A DNA stretch of 64,000 nt from NCBI RefSeq assembly GCF_003416895.1, contig NZ_QVIO01000002.1, positions 744,001 to 808,000 of the forward strand, in the 5' to 3' direction. This stretch comes from Duganella sp. BJB476 (GTDB lineage: Bacteria > Pseudomonadota > Gammaproteobacteria > Burkholderiales > Burkholderiaceae_D). Below are positions 33,312 to 42,990 of this stretch, one piece after another. The notes beneath the pieces are model-generated. The model was given only the letters and a program-made list of their open reading frames with translations. It did no database searches and was not told the origin of the DNA. The position numbers and the translations under genes were made by a program. The first letter of the stretch is position 1; each line of letters begins with the position of its first letter.

Positions 33312-34517
33312 TCACAAGCTGTTTTTTGGTATATTCGCGCCAATATTTGGCACGACCTCACTATGAGAGCCGATCCAAGTGGCTTTGTGCCACAGTGTTT
33401 CAAGCGGCCCCTGCTTGTGACGGCCCAACCACCACACGCTGAACTGCCTTTGCAGCAGCGCCAGCGACAGTCCTATCGCCAGCGCGAAACTGGCGCCGGT
33501 GTATTGATACATCCCCAAGCCAAAACCATAATAAATCGACGTGCCGACGATAGATTGCACCACATAACTGGTCAAACTCATGCGGCCCAGCGGCGAGAAT
33601 ATTCCCAGCCACTTGCCGGAATAAGACAGCAGCGTAAAGCCGGACACCAGCACCACCGTGAAGGCGACGTTCGACCATGAAGTAACCATTACCAATAACG
33701 GTCGGCGTACCGCCGCGCCAATATGCCAGGCATCGGGGAAGGTTTTCAACAGATACAACGGGATAAATGCCAGCACGGCAATCAGCAATGTTTTACGCCA
33801 GAATATCCGGTTTGATTCGGATTGAATAAACAGTGATAAACGGCCGGCCAACATGCCCAACATGAATAACGCCGGTATCTGGAATACGCGGCCGTTCTCC
33901 CAACTCCAGCGGATGACGCCGATTTTCCCGTTGGTTAAATTCCCCTGCCATACGTCAAATGCCGAACCATGCGCCATATATTTTTCGGCGCGGCCGAAAT
34001 ATGCCCAGGAAGCGGGATCGGCGAGTTTTTCGTCGGGATTAGGCAAGGCCAGGAAGAATTCCACCCATGCATGCGGCAACAGCAATAAGAACACCGCAAT
34101 GCCCAATACCACGCCATTGCGCCAACGCGCCACCGGGATCAGGGCCAATCCCAGCACGGCGTAAATACTGAGTATATCGCCGTGGTAAAACATGGAATTG
34201 AAAAGGCCGAAACCCAGTAACAACACCATGCGCCAGGCAAAACGGGCGCGGAAGTCCTGTCCACGCAAGAAGCGGTTGTGATCCTGGATGTAGAACGTCA
34301 TTCCAAACAGTAGCGCGAAGATCGCGTAAGACTTGCCGCCGAACAGGAAAAACAGGCTATCCCAGATCATTTTATCCACCGCCATCAGCCAGGGCGGCAA
34401 TCCGGACGGGGAAAAGTAGAAATCGAAGTGTTCGATATTGTGCAGAAGCATGATCGAGACGATGGCAAAGCCACGCAAGGCATCGATCACATCCAGACGG
34501 GAAGAGTTGGCGTTCAT
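33312..34517 (-). CDS. DUF418-domain polytopic membrane protein, second copy
   Basis: 401 residues with about ten membrane helices. It starts SRLDVIDALRGFAIVSIMLLHNIEHFD and has the family signature FSPLGRMSLTSYVVQSIVGTSIYYGFG and the C-terminal FSVWWLGRHKQGPLETLWHKATW. It is clearly diverged from the 29054-30172 gene, so not a recent duplicate. The codons are more A/T-rich than in the flanks. Convergent with yigZ, with 32 bases between the stops. Confidence 0.9.
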   Translation of the reverse strand: MNANSSRLDVIDALRGFAIVSIMLLHNIEHFDFYFSPSGLPPWLMAVDKMIWDSLFFLFGGKSYAIFALLFGMTFYIQDHNRFLRGQDFRARFAWRMVLLLGFGLFNSMFYHGDILSIYAVLGLALIPVARWRNGVVLGIAVFLLLLPHAWVEFFLALPNPDEKLADPASWAYFGRAEKYMAHGSAFDVWQGNLTNGKIGVIRWSWENGRVFQIPALFMLGMLAGRLSLFIQSESNRIFWRKTLLIAVLAFIPLYLLKTFPDAWHIGAAVRRPLLVMVTSWSNVAFTVVLVSGFTLLSYSGKWLGIFSPLGRMSLTSYVVQSIVGTSIYYGFGLGMYQYTGASFALAIGLSLALLQRQFSVWWLGRHKQGPLETLWHKATWIGSHSEVVPNIGANIPKNSL

Positions 34518-34719
34518 GGGATTCCATCAACCTTGGCAAAGTGAACAGAATGCCAAGTGTAGAGTGGAATCGCTCCCAGTGGAACATCGCCCGGGAAATT
34601 TTCAGCCGAGCTATACGGCCGAGATGCGGCACACAGTCGATTTATTGCAACGCAACAAATCTTAATGTATATTCACGGCCCGCAAACCAGAGCGCGGCCG
34701 ACCGCCCCACGAATCACCT

Positions 34720-36372
34720 ATGAACCTCAAAAATCTCAAAGTAAGCACCCGGCTGGGCCTGGGCTTCGGTGCCATATTGCTGATGCTGACCATCGCCAGC
34801 GTGCAAAACATCGCCAGTCTTGGCAAACTCAACGACGGCACCGACGCCATCGTCACGGAAAATTACGCCAAGGTGGTGCAGGCGCAAGCCATCCTCAACC
34901 ACAGCAACAAGATCGCCCGTTCGCTGCGCAACGCCCTGCTGATCCGTGACGACGCCAAGGCCGCCAAGGAGCTGGCGGTCGTCGCCGACAAGCGCAAGGA
35001 GATCGATGCGGCCACGCAAACGCTGTCCACCATGGTCAAGTCCGCCACCGGACGCCAGCTGTTCGCGGCGGTGCAAGCCACGCGCGCGCCCTACGAGGCG
35101 GCGCTCGACGAGGTGATGCGCAAGCGCAGCGCCGACGACATCGACGGCGCCGTCGACACCATGCTGACGCATATGCGCGATCTGCAACTGGCCTATATGA
35201 ACAGCCTGGACGCGCTGATCGCGCACCAGAGCGAAGCGATGGAAAAAGGCCGCCTGAAAGCGGACGCCACCTACATCGAAGCGCGCAACTTCGCCATCGT
35301 GCTGGGCCTGCTGTCGCTGGCCATGGGCGTGGCGGCGGCCGTGCTGATTTCGCGCCAACTGCTGCGCCAGCTGGGCGGCGAACCGGACCACGTGGCCGGC
35401 ATCGCCAGCCGGATCGCCGCCGGCGACCTGGCCGTCGACATCCACACCCGCAGCGGCGACCAGCGCAGCCTGCTGTTCGCGATCCAGGCCATGCGCGACA
35501 GCCTGGCCGGCATCGTCGGCCAGGTGCGCGGCGGCGCCGATTCCATCGTCACGGCCGCCACCGAAATCGCGGCCGGCAACCTGGACCTGTCCGCGCGCAC
35601 CGAGCAGCAGGCCAGCTCGCTGGAAGAAACCGCCTCGTCGATGGAAGAGCTGACCGCCACCGTCAAGCAAAACACCGAGAGCGCGCGCCAGGCCAACACG
35701 CTGGCCGCCAACGCATCGCAGATCGCGGTCGAAGGCGGCGTGGTGGTGGCCAAGGTGGTGCGCACCATGGACGAGATCAACGACTCGGCGCGCAAGATCG
35801 TCGACATTATCTCGGTCATCGACGGCATCGCCTTCCAGACCAACATCCTGGCCTTGAATGCGGCGGTGGAAGCGGCGCGCGCCGGCGAGCAGGGACGCGG
35901 CTTCGCCGTGGTCGCCACCGAAGTGCGCACGCTGGCGCAGCGTTCGGCGGCCGCGGCCAAGGAGATCAAGACACTGATCGACGATTCGGTCAACAAGGTT
36001 GCCGCCGGCACCGAGCTGGTCGGCGAAGCCGGTTCGACGATGGAGGACATCGTCGCCGCCGTTAAATCGGTGACGGCGATCATGGGCGAGATCAGCATCG
36101 CCAGCCACGAGCAGGAAGCCGGCATCGAGCAGATCAACCAGGCCATCGCCGAGATGGACACGGTGACGCAGCAGAACGCCGCGCTGGTCGAGGAAGCGGC
36201 AGCCGCCGCCGAGGCGCAGCAGGACCAGGCGCATCACCTGGTGCAGCTGGTGGGCGTGTTCAAGCTGGCCTCGGATCGCCGCGCCGCGGCGGTCCGCAGC
36301 CTCGGCCAGCGCAAGCCATCGCAGTTGGCGCTGGGCGCGCCGCACAACCTGCGCGACCGCGAAGCCGCTTAA
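34720..36372 (+). CDS. Methyl-accepting chemotaxis protein
   Basis: 550 residues. Helix 1 (about 10-30), a periplasmic four-helix-bundle sensor of 4HB_MCP type (about 32-185), helix 2 (about 190-213), a HAMP domain to about 265, then the cytoplasmic signalling domain. The conserved hairpin tip [33 protein letters not shown] is intact. The C-terminus lacks the NWETF pentapeptide used to dock CheR/CheB. The 4HB sensor ligand cannot be read from sequence. Confidence 0.95.
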   Translation: MNLKNLKVSTRLGLGFGAILLMLTIASVQNIASLGKLNDGTDAIVTENYAKVVQAQAILNHSNKIARSLRNALLIRDDAKAAKELAVVADKRKEIDAATQTLSTMVKSATGRQLFAAVQATRAPYEAALDEVMRKRSADDIDGAVDTMLTHMRDLQLAYMNSLDALIAHQSEAMEKGRLKADATYIEARNFAIVLGLLSLAMGVAAAVLISRQLLRQLGGEPDHVAGIASRIAAGDLAVDIHTRSGDQRSLLFAIQAMRDSLAGIVGQVRGGADSIVTAATEIAAGNLDLSARTEQQASSLEETASSMEELTATVKQNTESARQANTLAANASQIAVEGGVVVAKVVRTMDEINDSARKIVDIISVIDGIAFQTNILALNAAVEAARAGEQGRGFAVVATEVRTLAQRSAAAAKEIKTLIDDSVNKVAAGTELVGEAGSTMEDIVAAVKSVTAIMGEISIASHEQEAGIEQINQAIAEMDTVTQQNAALVEEAAAAAEAQQDQAHHLVQLVGVFKLASDRRAAAVRSLGQRKPSQLALGAPHNLRDREAA

Positions 36373-36416
36373 GCCGGCCACTGGCGGACCGGGGGGCCGC
36401 CAGCTACAATCGGTCG

Positions 36417-36971
36417 ATGAGCCAATTACACATCGACCTGCTGGAGCCTGCCGGCTTCGACGATTTTCTCCTCTACCTCAACGATCACCTGTCCGACAAC
36501 GGCCAGGGCGACACCGCGTATTTCCAGCCGCTGCCGCGCGCGGACTCGCGTCTCTCAGCCGACAAGGCCGACGCTTTCCGCACCTGCATGCAGACGCCGC
36601 TGGATGCGCCCGGCTGGCGCCGCTTCTGGCTGGCGCGCACCGCCGACGGCCGCATCGCCGGCCACCTCGACCTGCGCGCCCATCCCGAACGCTACGCCAC
36701 CCACCGCTGCGTGCTGGGCATGGGCGTGGACCGCGCCTTTCGCCAACTCGGACTGGGTGGCCGCCTGATCGACCACGCCGCGCAATGGGCGCGCGCATCG
36801 GCGCAACTCGCATGGATCGACCTGCAAGTGCTGTCCGTGAACGCCCCCGCCATCCGCCTCTACCAAAGCAAGGGCTTCGAACAAACCGGCGAAATCACCG
36901 ACCTGTTCCGCATCGACGGCAACAGCTTCGCCTTCACCGGCATGAGCAAACGCCTTGAAACCAGCCTATGA
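36417..36971 (+). CDS. GNAT-family N-acetyltransferase
   Basis: 184 residues. A single GNAT domain with GHLDLRAHPERYATHRCVLGMGVDRAFRQLGLGGRLIDHAAQWA holding the acetyl-CoA loop (Q/RxxGxG/A as RQLGLGG), and IDLQVLSVNAPAIRLYQSKGFEQTGE near the end. Substrate unknown. No partner gene is obvious; the sigma54-controlled operon begins about 200 bases later. Confidence 0.88.
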   Translation: MSQLHIDLLEPAGFDDFLLYLNDHLSDNGQGDTAYFQPLPRADSRLSADKADAFRTCMQTPLDAPGWRRFWLARTADGRIAGHLDLRAHPERYATHRCVLGMGVDRAFRQLGLGGRLIDHAAQWARASAQLAWIDLQVLSVNAPAIRLYQSKGFEQTGEITDLFRIDGNSFAFTGMSKRLETSL

Positions 36972-37008
36972 CATTGATTATCATTCATCCCCACGAAAGC
37001 GGGCAGGT

Positions 37009-37022
37009 GTCCGTTTCCGGAC
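37009..37022. promoter_or_regulatory. Candidate enhancer for the sigma54 activator
   Basis: GTCCG and CGGAC form an inverted repeat with a 4-base centre (TGTCCG-TTTC-CGGACG), about 100 bp upstream of the -24 element at 37121. That is the usual distance for an NtrC-type activator site. Its assignment to the response regulator at 41569 is inference. Confidence 0.5.
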
Positions 37023-37120
37023 GGTGTTGAACGGAGACGGGCAGGCGCACGCTACCGGCCTGGCCGGCGGCCGTGCACCAGAGCCTTGATTTGACTGGCT
37101 TTGCCGCCATTCCCGGCATG

Positions 37121-37136
37121 TGGCACGGCTATTGCA
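37121..37136 (+). promoter_or_regulatory. Sigma54 (RpoN) -24/-12 promoter of the ABC exporter operon
   Basis: TGGCAC-N5-TTGCA matches the sigma54 consensus at every position, with GG and GC exactly 10 bases apart. Transcription would start near 37146, about 27 bases before the adaptor ATG at 37173. The operon encodes its own sigma54-type activator, so positive autoregulation is likely. Confidence 0.9.
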
Positions 37137-37172
37137 ATAGTGAACACATCTTCAGCTCACTATTGCATCCCC

Positions 37173-38420
37173 ATGGACCAGGCGCTCAACCCTTCGATCA
37201 TCTCCGGCCGCCGGCGCAAGACCGTCATGGTCCTGGCCGCCGCGCTGGCCACGCTGTGCGCCGCCGCGTGGGGCATCAACCGCGTGGTCAGTCCCAGCGT
37301 CGACGCCGGCAGCGTGTCGCTGGCCGAGGTCCGCGTCGGCAATATCGCCAACACCATCAACGCCTCCGGCATCGTCATCCCGGTCCACGAGGAACTGGTC
37401 TCCAGTCCGATCCAGACCCACGTCGCCAAGGTCCACGCCAAGCTGGGCCAGCAAGTCAAGGCCGGCGAGCTGCTGCTGGAACTGGACAACCGCACCATCG
37501 TGCTGGCGATCGACAGCATCCGCGAACAACTGGCCCAGCAGGAAAACCGCATCCTGGCGCTGACGCTGGAACTGGAACAGAAACGCAAGCAGATCGTCAG
37601 CGCCATCGAACTGCTGGAGCTGGACCTGCAAGCGACGCGCGTCAAGCTGGGCCGCTACCAGACCTTGCGCAAGGCCGGCGGCGTCTCGGCCGAGGATCTG
37701 CTGACGGCCGAACTGAACGTCAAGCGCACCGAGATCCAGCTGCGCCAGCAGCACGAGCAGATCGACGACGGCAAGCGCGTCACCTCCTCCAGCATCGAAG
37801 GCGCTCGGCTGCAAAAGAACATCCTGCAAAAGCAGCTGCAACAGCAACAGGAGCTGCTGGCGCAAACCCAGGTGCGCGCACCGTTCGCAGGCATGCTGAG
37901 CTGGCTGCTGGCCGATGAAGGCGCCAGCCTGGCCACCGGCCAGCTGGTGGCCAAGGTTTCCGAACTGAGCAACTACAAGGTCGAAGCCTCGCTGTCCGAC
38001 TTCCACGCCCGCGCGCTCAGCGCCGGCCAGGCGGTGCGCGTCGAGCAAGGCAATGTGCGGCTGGACGGCGTGGTGCAGACCATCCTGCCGGAAATCCAGA
38101 ACGGCACCGTCAAGCTGCTGGTCACGCTGGCCCAGCCCAATCATCCGATGCTGCGCAACAAGCTGCGGGTGGAAGTGAACATCGTCACCGAGCAAAAACA
38201 GAACACCCTGCTGGCCGACTACGGCCCCGCCTTCAACGGCCGCGGCCCGCAAGACATCTTCGTGGTGCGCGACGGCGTGGCCCGCAAGACCACGCTCAAC
38301 ATCGGCGCCAGCGACGGCAAGGCCGTGGAGATCCTGGCCGGCGCCCGCGCCGGCGACCGCCTCATCATTTCAGACACCACCCGCTACAAGGACCGCGACA
38401 GCATCCGCGTCGCCCAATAA
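37173..38420 (+). CDS. HlyD/MacA-type periplasmic adaptor of an ABC exporter
   Basis: 415 residues from the ATG at 37173. One N-terminal membrane helix (VMVLAAALATLCAAAWGIN, about 16-35) is followed by a split lipoyl domain (VAKVHAKLGQQVKAGELLLELDN and TQVRAPFAGMLSWLLADEGASLATGQLVAKV) around a long coiled-coil hairpin (about 110-225). A beta-barrel and membrane-proximal domain complete it. It would connect the ABC permeases with an outer membrane channel, but no TolC homologue is nearby. The gene is first behind the sigma54 promoter and the ATPase follows 21 bases later. Confidence 0.9.
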   Translation: MDQALNPSIISGRRRKTVMVLAAALATLCAAAWGINRVVSPSVDAGSVSLAEVRVGNIANTINASGIVIPVHEELVSSPIQTHVAKVHAKLGQQVKAGELLLELDNRTIVLAIDSIREQLAQQENRILALTLELEQKRKQIVSAIELLELDLQATRVKLGRYQTLRKAGGVSAEDLLTAELNVKRTEIQLRQQHEQIDDGKRVTSSSIEGARLQKNILQKQLQQQQELLAQTQVRAPFAGMLSWLLADEGASLATGQLVAKVSELSNYKVEASLSDFHARALSAGQAVRVEQGNVRLDGVVQTILPEIQNGTVKLLVTLAQPNHPMLRNKLRVEVNIVTEQKQNTLLADYGPAFNGRGPQDIFVVRDGVARKTTLNIGASDGKAVEILAGARAGDRLIISDTTRYKDRDSIRVAQ

Positions 38421-38441
38421 CCTCATCGAAAGGACCGCATC

Positions 38442-39104
38442 ATGATACGCCTGAGCAAAGTCAGCAAAACCTACCAAACCGACAAAGTCGAAACCCTGGC
38501 CCTGAAAGACATCGACCTGCATGTGGCGAAATCGGAATTCGTCTGCATCATGGGCCCCAGCGGTTGCGGCAAGAGCACGCTGCTGAACCTGATCGGCCTG
38601 CTGGACCGTCCAGGCAGCGGCGCCATCCACGTGGGCGGCGCGCCGGTGGCCTCGTACAAGGACAAGCATGTGGCCAAGCTGCGCAACAACACCTTCGGCT
38701 TCATCTTCCAGAGCTTCCACCTGATCAACGACCTGCGCGTGATCGACAACGTCGAGCTGCCGCTGCTGTACCGCGACCTGTCGGCCAAGAAGCGCCAGCG
38801 GCTGGCGCGCGAGGCGCTGGAAAAAGTCGGCCTCGGCGCCCGCATGGACCACTACCCCAACCAGCTGTCGGGCGGCCAGCAGCAGCGCGTGGCGATCGCC
38901 CGCGCCATCGTCGGCCAGCCGCAGGTATTGCTGGCGGACGAGCCGACCGGCAACCTGGACAGCAAGATGGGCCAGGAAGTGATGGACATCCTGCTCAAGC
39001 TCAACAGCGAAGGCACGACCGTGGTGATGGTCACCCACGACGAGCAGGAAGCCAAGCTGGCCAGCCGCATCGTGCGCGTGTTCGACGGCCAGCTGGTCGC
39101 TTAA
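38442..39104 (+). CDS. ABC transporter ATP-binding protein, MacB/LolD type
   Basis: 220 residues, a single nucleotide-binding domain. Walker A GPSGCGKST (38-46), Q-loop FIFQSFHLI, signature LSGGQQQR, Walker B VLLADEPTGNLD and the H-loop VMVTHDEQEA are all intact. In this family ATP hydrolysis drives conformational change of four-helix permeases, without moving substrate through the membrane core. An AAAGGA Shine-Dalgarno precedes the ATG. It lies between adaptor and permeases in the six-gene operon. Confidence 0.95.
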   Translation: MIRLSKVSKTYQTDKVETLALKDIDLHVAKSEFVCIMGPSGCGKSTLLNLIGLLDRPGSGAIHVGGAPVASYKDKHVAKLRNNTFGFIFQSFHLINDLRVIDNVELPLLYRDLSAKKRQRLAREALEKVGLGARMDHYPNQLSGGQQQRVAIARAIVGQPQVLLADEPTGNLDSKMGQEVMDILLKLNSEGTTVVMVTHDEQEAKLASRIVRVFDGQLVA

Positions 39105-39113
39105 GGAGACGCC

Positions 39114-40352
39114 ATGTTCAGGAATTATCTGCTGACCGCGTGGAAGGTCTTCATGCGCCGCAAGCTGTTCACCGCGATCAACCTGCTGTGCATCGTGCTG
39201 ACCCTGGTGGTGCTGCTGGTGGTCACGGCGCTGCTGCAAAACGCTTTTTATCCGTCCGGGGTGGAAGGCAAGAGCGAGCGCTTCGTGCAGGCCATCATGG
39301 TCGAGGCGCGCCACACCGACAACAAGAGCGTGCGCCGCAGCCCGCTCGGCTTCAAGCTGATCGACAAGTACATCAAGCCGCTGCCGGGCGTGGAGGCGGT
39401 ATCGGCCGTCACCATGCCGGAAACCGTGTCGGTCTACCAGGAAGGCCGCGTCAGCGAACTGCTGATGCGCCGCACCGACGCCGAGTATTGGAAGATCCTC
39501 GACTTCAAGGTATTGCAGGGCCGCGTGCCGGACCAGGCCGACATGGACCAGGGCCGCTTCGTGGCCGTCATCAACGCCAGCACCGCACGCCAGCTGTTCC
39601 CCGGCCTGCCGGCGCTGGACCAAAAGATCAGCATCGGCGGCCAGTACTTCACCATCATCGGCGTGGTCGAGGACGTCATGCACATCAACGCCTTCGCCGA
39701 CATCTGGGCGCCCATCACCACCTTCCCGTCCACCGACTACCGCAGCCAGATGTTCGGCAACTTCGCCATGCTGGTGCTGGCGCACAAGGCCGCCGACCTG
39801 CCGCGCATCCGGCGCGACATCGAAGCGGCCGCCAAGACCGTGGTGTTCGACGATCCCAAGCAATTCAACATCGCCCGCATCTGGGGCGACAGCAAGCTCG
39901 ACCTGTTCTCGCGCACGCTGTTGCAGAAGGAAGGGGCCGATTCCGGCGCCGCCACCATGCTGCTCATCATCGGCGGCATGATGCTGCTGTTCATGGCGCT
40001 GCCGGCGCTGAACCTGGTCAACCTGAACACCGGCCGCATCCTTGAACGCAGCAGCGAGATCGGCGTGCGCAAGGCCTTCGGCGCCACCAGCGCCCACCTG
40101 GTGCGCCAGCTGGTGCTGGAGAATGTGCTGCTGTGCCTGGCCGGCGGCCTGATCGGCCTGGCCTGCGCGCGCGTGGTGCTGTGGTGGCTGGAAGGCTCGG
40201 GCCTGATCCCCTATCTGCATGTGGAACTGAACCTGGCCGTGTTCGGCATCGGCCTGCTGCTGGCGACCGTGTTCGGCCTGCTGTCCGGCGTGCTGCCGGC
40301 CTGGAAAATGTCCCGCCTCGACCCCGTCCACGCCTTGAAAGGAGCCGCATGA
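39114..40352 (+). CDS. ABC transporter permease, MacB/FtsX type (first)
   Basis: 412 residues. One N-terminal helix (LFTAINLLCIVLTLVVLLVVTALL, about 18-41), a periplasmic MacB-PCD domain (about 45-285), then three helices forming the FtsX domain (ATMLLIIGGMMLLFMALPAL, VLLCLAGGLIGLACARVVL and the last one near 380). SSEIGVRKAFGATSAHLVRQLVLENVLLC is the FtsX signature. The stop overlaps the start of the next permease (ATGATG), so the two are coupled and probably form a heterodimer. Confidence 0.92.
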   Translation: MFRNYLLTAWKVFMRRKLFTAINLLCIVLTLVVLLVVTALLQNAFYPSGVEGKSERFVQAIMVEARHTDNKSVRRSPLGFKLIDKYIKPLPGVEAVSAVTMPETVSVYQEGRVSELLMRRTDAEYWKILDFKVLQGRVPDQADMDQGRFVAVINASTARQLFPGLPALDQKISIGGQYFTIIGVVEDVMHINAFADIWAPITTFPSTDYRSQMFGNFAMLVLAHKAADLPRIRRDIEAAAKTVVFDDPKQFNIARIWGDSKLDLFSRTLLQKEGADSGAATMLLIIGGMMLLFMALPALNLVNLNTGRILERSSEIGVRKAFGATSAHLVRQLVLENVLLCLAGGLIGLACARVVLWWLEGSGLIPYLHVELNLAVFGIGLLLATVFGLLSGVLPAWKMSRLDPVHALKGAA

Positions 40353-41557
40353 TGCTGCGCCACTTACTGAAATTGATCTGGAAACGCAAGTCGCGCAATA
40401 TGATGCTGTCGCTGGAGATCCTGCTGGCCTTCGTGGTGGTGTTCGCCATCAGCGCCTTCGCCCTGCGCAGCTACCAGCTGTACCAGCTGCCGACCGGCTT
40501 TGGCTACCAGGACGTGTGGTCGGTCTCGCTCAACGCCCGCACCGAGGGCGGCATCGAAGCCGATCCGCAGATCTACGACAAGCTGCGCCAGAGCCTGAAG
40601 GCCTTGCCGGAAGTGGAGGAAGTGAGCTTCACCACCTTCCCGGTCTACCAGTCGTCGAACTGGACCAGCGAATTCACGCTGCGCGAAGGCAAACGCAAGT
40701 TTGTCTCCAACCTGTTCGAAATGAGCGATGAATTTCCCGCCGTGGCCGGCATGACGCTGGCCGAGGGCCGCTGGTTCTCCCGGGCCGACGATGGCGCGGC
40801 CGAGCGGCCGGTGGTCATCAACCGCCGCCTGGCGCGGAAGCTGTTTGACGGCAAGCCGGCGCTCGGCCTGGTATTCAGCGAGGACGAGGACCATCCCAAG
40901 AAGGCGCTCAAGCAGTACAAGGTGGTCGGCATCGTCGAGGAGTTCCGCAGCCAGGGCGAGTTCATGTCTCCGACCGGCTTCATGCTGGTGCGCCATCAAA
41001 TAGGCCCCGATGAAGGCCCGCTGGAGGCGATCCAGCTCAAGGTGCGGCCAGGCACGCCGCGCACCTTCGAAGCGGCACTCAACCGCCAGCTCAAGCTGGT
41101 GCGCAACGACTGGAGCTACACCATCTCGCCGGTGGCCGACATGCGCACCTCGATGCTGAAGGCCCAGACCATACCGCTGACGGTGCTGGCGGTGATCGCC
41201 GCCTTCCTGCTGGTGATGGTGGCGTTCGGCCTGTTCGGCGTGCTGTGGCAGAACACCACCCAGCGCATCCCGGAGATCGGCTTGCGGCGCGCCATCGGCG
41301 CCGATTCCGGCCACATCTACAGCCAGATCATCGTCGAGCAAATGCTGCTCAGTTCGGGCGCCATCTTCATCGCGCTGCTGTTGCTGGTGCAGCTGCCGCT
41401 GACCGGCGTGCTGGGCGACAGCCTGAACTGGGCGGTGTTTTTGATGTCGACCGCGCTATCGGCCAGTGTGATCTATCTGCTATCCTTGCTCTGTTCGCTC
41501 TATCCGGGCTGGCGCGCCGCGCGCCTGAGCCCGACCCAGGCGCTGCACTATGAATAA
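40349..41557 (+). CDS. ABC transporter permease, MacB/FtsX type (second)
   Basis: 402 residues from ATG 40349, which overlaps the TGA of the first permease; the frame is open further upstream but that part only mirrors the first permease in another frame. It has the same plan: helix near 17-38, periplasmic domain (about 40-285), then three helices with QRIPEIGLRRAIGADSGHIYSQIIVEQMLL as FtsX signature and a final YPGWRAARLSPTQALHYE. The response regulator starts 11 bases after the stop. Confidence 0.92.
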   Translation: MMLRHLLKLIWKRKSRNMMLSLEILLAFVVVFAISAFALRSYQLYQLPTGFGYQDVWSVSLNARTEGGIEADPQIYDKLRQSLKALPEVEEVSFTTFPVYQSSNWTSEFTLREGKRKFVSNLFEMSDEFPAVAGMTLAEGRWFSRADDGAAERPVVINRRLARKLFDGKPALGLVFSEDEDHPKKALKQYKVVGIVEEFRSQGEFMSPTGFMLVRHQIGPDEGPLEAIQLKVRPGTPRTFEAALNRQLKLVRNDWSYTISPVADMRTSMLKAQTIPLTVLAVIAAFLLVMVAFGLFGVLWQNTTQRIPEIGLRRAIGADSGHIYSQIIVEQMLLSSGAIFIALLLLVQLPLTGVLGDSLNWAVFLMSTALSASVIYLLSLLCSLYPGWRAARLSPTQALHYE

Positions 41558-41568
41558 GGCTGTTTGAA

Positions 41569-42990
41569 TTGATGGAATCGTCCCCTAAACAACGCATACT
41601 CATTGTCGACGACGACAGCGCGGTACAGGTGTCGCTGGCGCTGCTGCTCAAGCAGTCCGGCTTCGACACCGTGTGCTGTGACGATCCGCAGCAGGCGCTG
41701 GCGCAGCTGGCGCGCCAGCCCGCCGACTTGGTATTGCAGGACATGAATTTCTCGCTGCGCACCAGCGGCGAGGAAGGCTTGCAGCTGCTGGCAGACATCA
41801 AGCAGCTGCAACCGGCATTGCCGGTGCTGCTGATGACGGCCTGGGGTTCGATCGCGCTGGCGGTCAAGGGCGTGCAGGCGGGCGCCGCCAACTTCTTCAC
41901 CAAGCCGTGGGACAACGCCCAGCTGGTGGAACTGATCCGCACCACGCTGGACACCGCCGCGCCCGCCCCGGCAGGCTGCCCGACGCGCGCGGCGCTCGAT
42001 GCCCAGTTCGATTTCAGCGGCATCGTCGGCGAGCATCCACGGCTGCTGAAGGTGCTGTCCACCATAGGCCAGGTGGCGGCCACCAAGGCGCCGGTGCTGA
42101 TCCTGGGCGAGAGCGGCTGCGGCAAGGAGCTGATCGCCGACGCCCTGCACCGCAACAGCCCGCGCGCGGCGCGGCCCATCGTCAAGATCAACATGGGGGC
42201 GATCACGCCGTCGCTGTTTGAAAGCGAAATGTTCGGCCACGTGCGCGGCGCCTTCACCGACGCCAAGACCGACCGCAAGGGCCACGTCGCCAGCGCGCAC
42301 GAAGGCACGCTGTTCCTCGACGAGATCGGTGAACTGAACCGCGCCGACCAGGTCAAGCTGCTGCGCGTGCTGCAGGACCAGACCTACCAGGCGGTCGGCG
42401 CCAGCCGCATGGAGCGGGCCGACATCCGCGTGGTGTCGGCCACCAACCGAGAGCTGGCCGAGCTGGTCGCCAGCGGCGAGTTCCGCGAAGACCTGTTCTA
42501 CCGCCTCAACCTGATCACCATCCGCCTGCCGCCGCTGCGCGAACGGCGCAGCGACATACCGCTGCTGGCGCGCCACATTATCGGCCAGGTGGCGGAGAGT
42601 TATGGCCTGGGTCCAGCGACCATCGCGCCGGCCGCGCTGGAGTGGCTGAGCGCGCAGCCCTGGCCGGGCAATATCCGCCAGCTCAAGCAGACGCTGGAAC
42701 GCACACTGCTGCTGGTCGGCAAAAGCGAACTGAAGCAGGCCGATTTCATCGCCGCCGAGCAGCATGAAAACGGCGGCGTGCCGCGTTCGGCCAGCCTGGG
42801 CGTGGACGGCATGACCTTGGAGCAGGTGGAGCGCCACATGATCGCCAAGGCGCTTGAGCAGCACCAGGGCAATATCTCGCGCGTGGCCAAGGCGCTGGGC
42901 CTGAGCCGCACCGCGCTGTACCGGCGGCTGGAACGTCACGGCCTGGGCGGCGACGCCACGCCCGAGTCCGACCACGCAGCGCGCGCATGA
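41569..42990 (+). CDS. NtrC-family sigma54-activating response regulator
   Basis: 473 residues. Receiver domain (about 8-125) with acidic DDD at 13-15, phospho-acceptor Asp57 and Lys111 in FFTKPW. The AAA+ domain has Walker A GESGCGKE (179-186) and Walker B LFLDEIG (247-253). The sigma54-contact loop reads GAFTDA (226-231) instead of GAFTGA. The C-terminal Fis-type helix-turn-helix reads VERHMIAKALEQHQGN-ISRVAKALGLSRTALYRRL. With the downstream kinase it forms a two-component pair and should activate the sigma54 promoter at 37121. The kinase start overlaps its stop (ATGA). Confidence 0.95.
   Translation: MMESSPKQRILIVDDDSAVQVSLALLLKQSGFDTVCCDDPQQALAQLARQPADLVLQDMNFSLRTSGEEGLQLLADIKQLQPALPVLLMTAWGSIALAVKGVQAGAANFFTKPWDNAQLVELIRTTLDTAAPAPAGCPTRAALDAQFDFSGIVGEHPRLLKVLSTIGQVAATKAPVLILGESGCGKELIADALHRNSPRAARPIVKINMGAITPSLFESEMFGHVRGAFTDAKTDRKGHVASAHEGTLFLDEIGELNRADQVKLLRVLQDQTYQAVGASRMERADIRVVSATNRELAELVASGEFREDLFYRLNLITIRLPPLRERRSDIPLLARHIIGQVAESYGLGPATIAPAALEWLSAQPWPGNIRQLKQTLERTLLLVGKSELKQADFIAAEQHENGGVPRSASLGVDGMTLEQVERHMIAKALEQHQGNISRVAKALGLSRTALYRRLERHGLGGDATPESDHAARA

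Noticed and set aside
40133..40348. N-terminal extension of the second ABC permease
   Set aside because: The frame overlaps the end of the first permease and has shadow composition; ATG 40349 overlaps its stop and starts a normal N-terminus.
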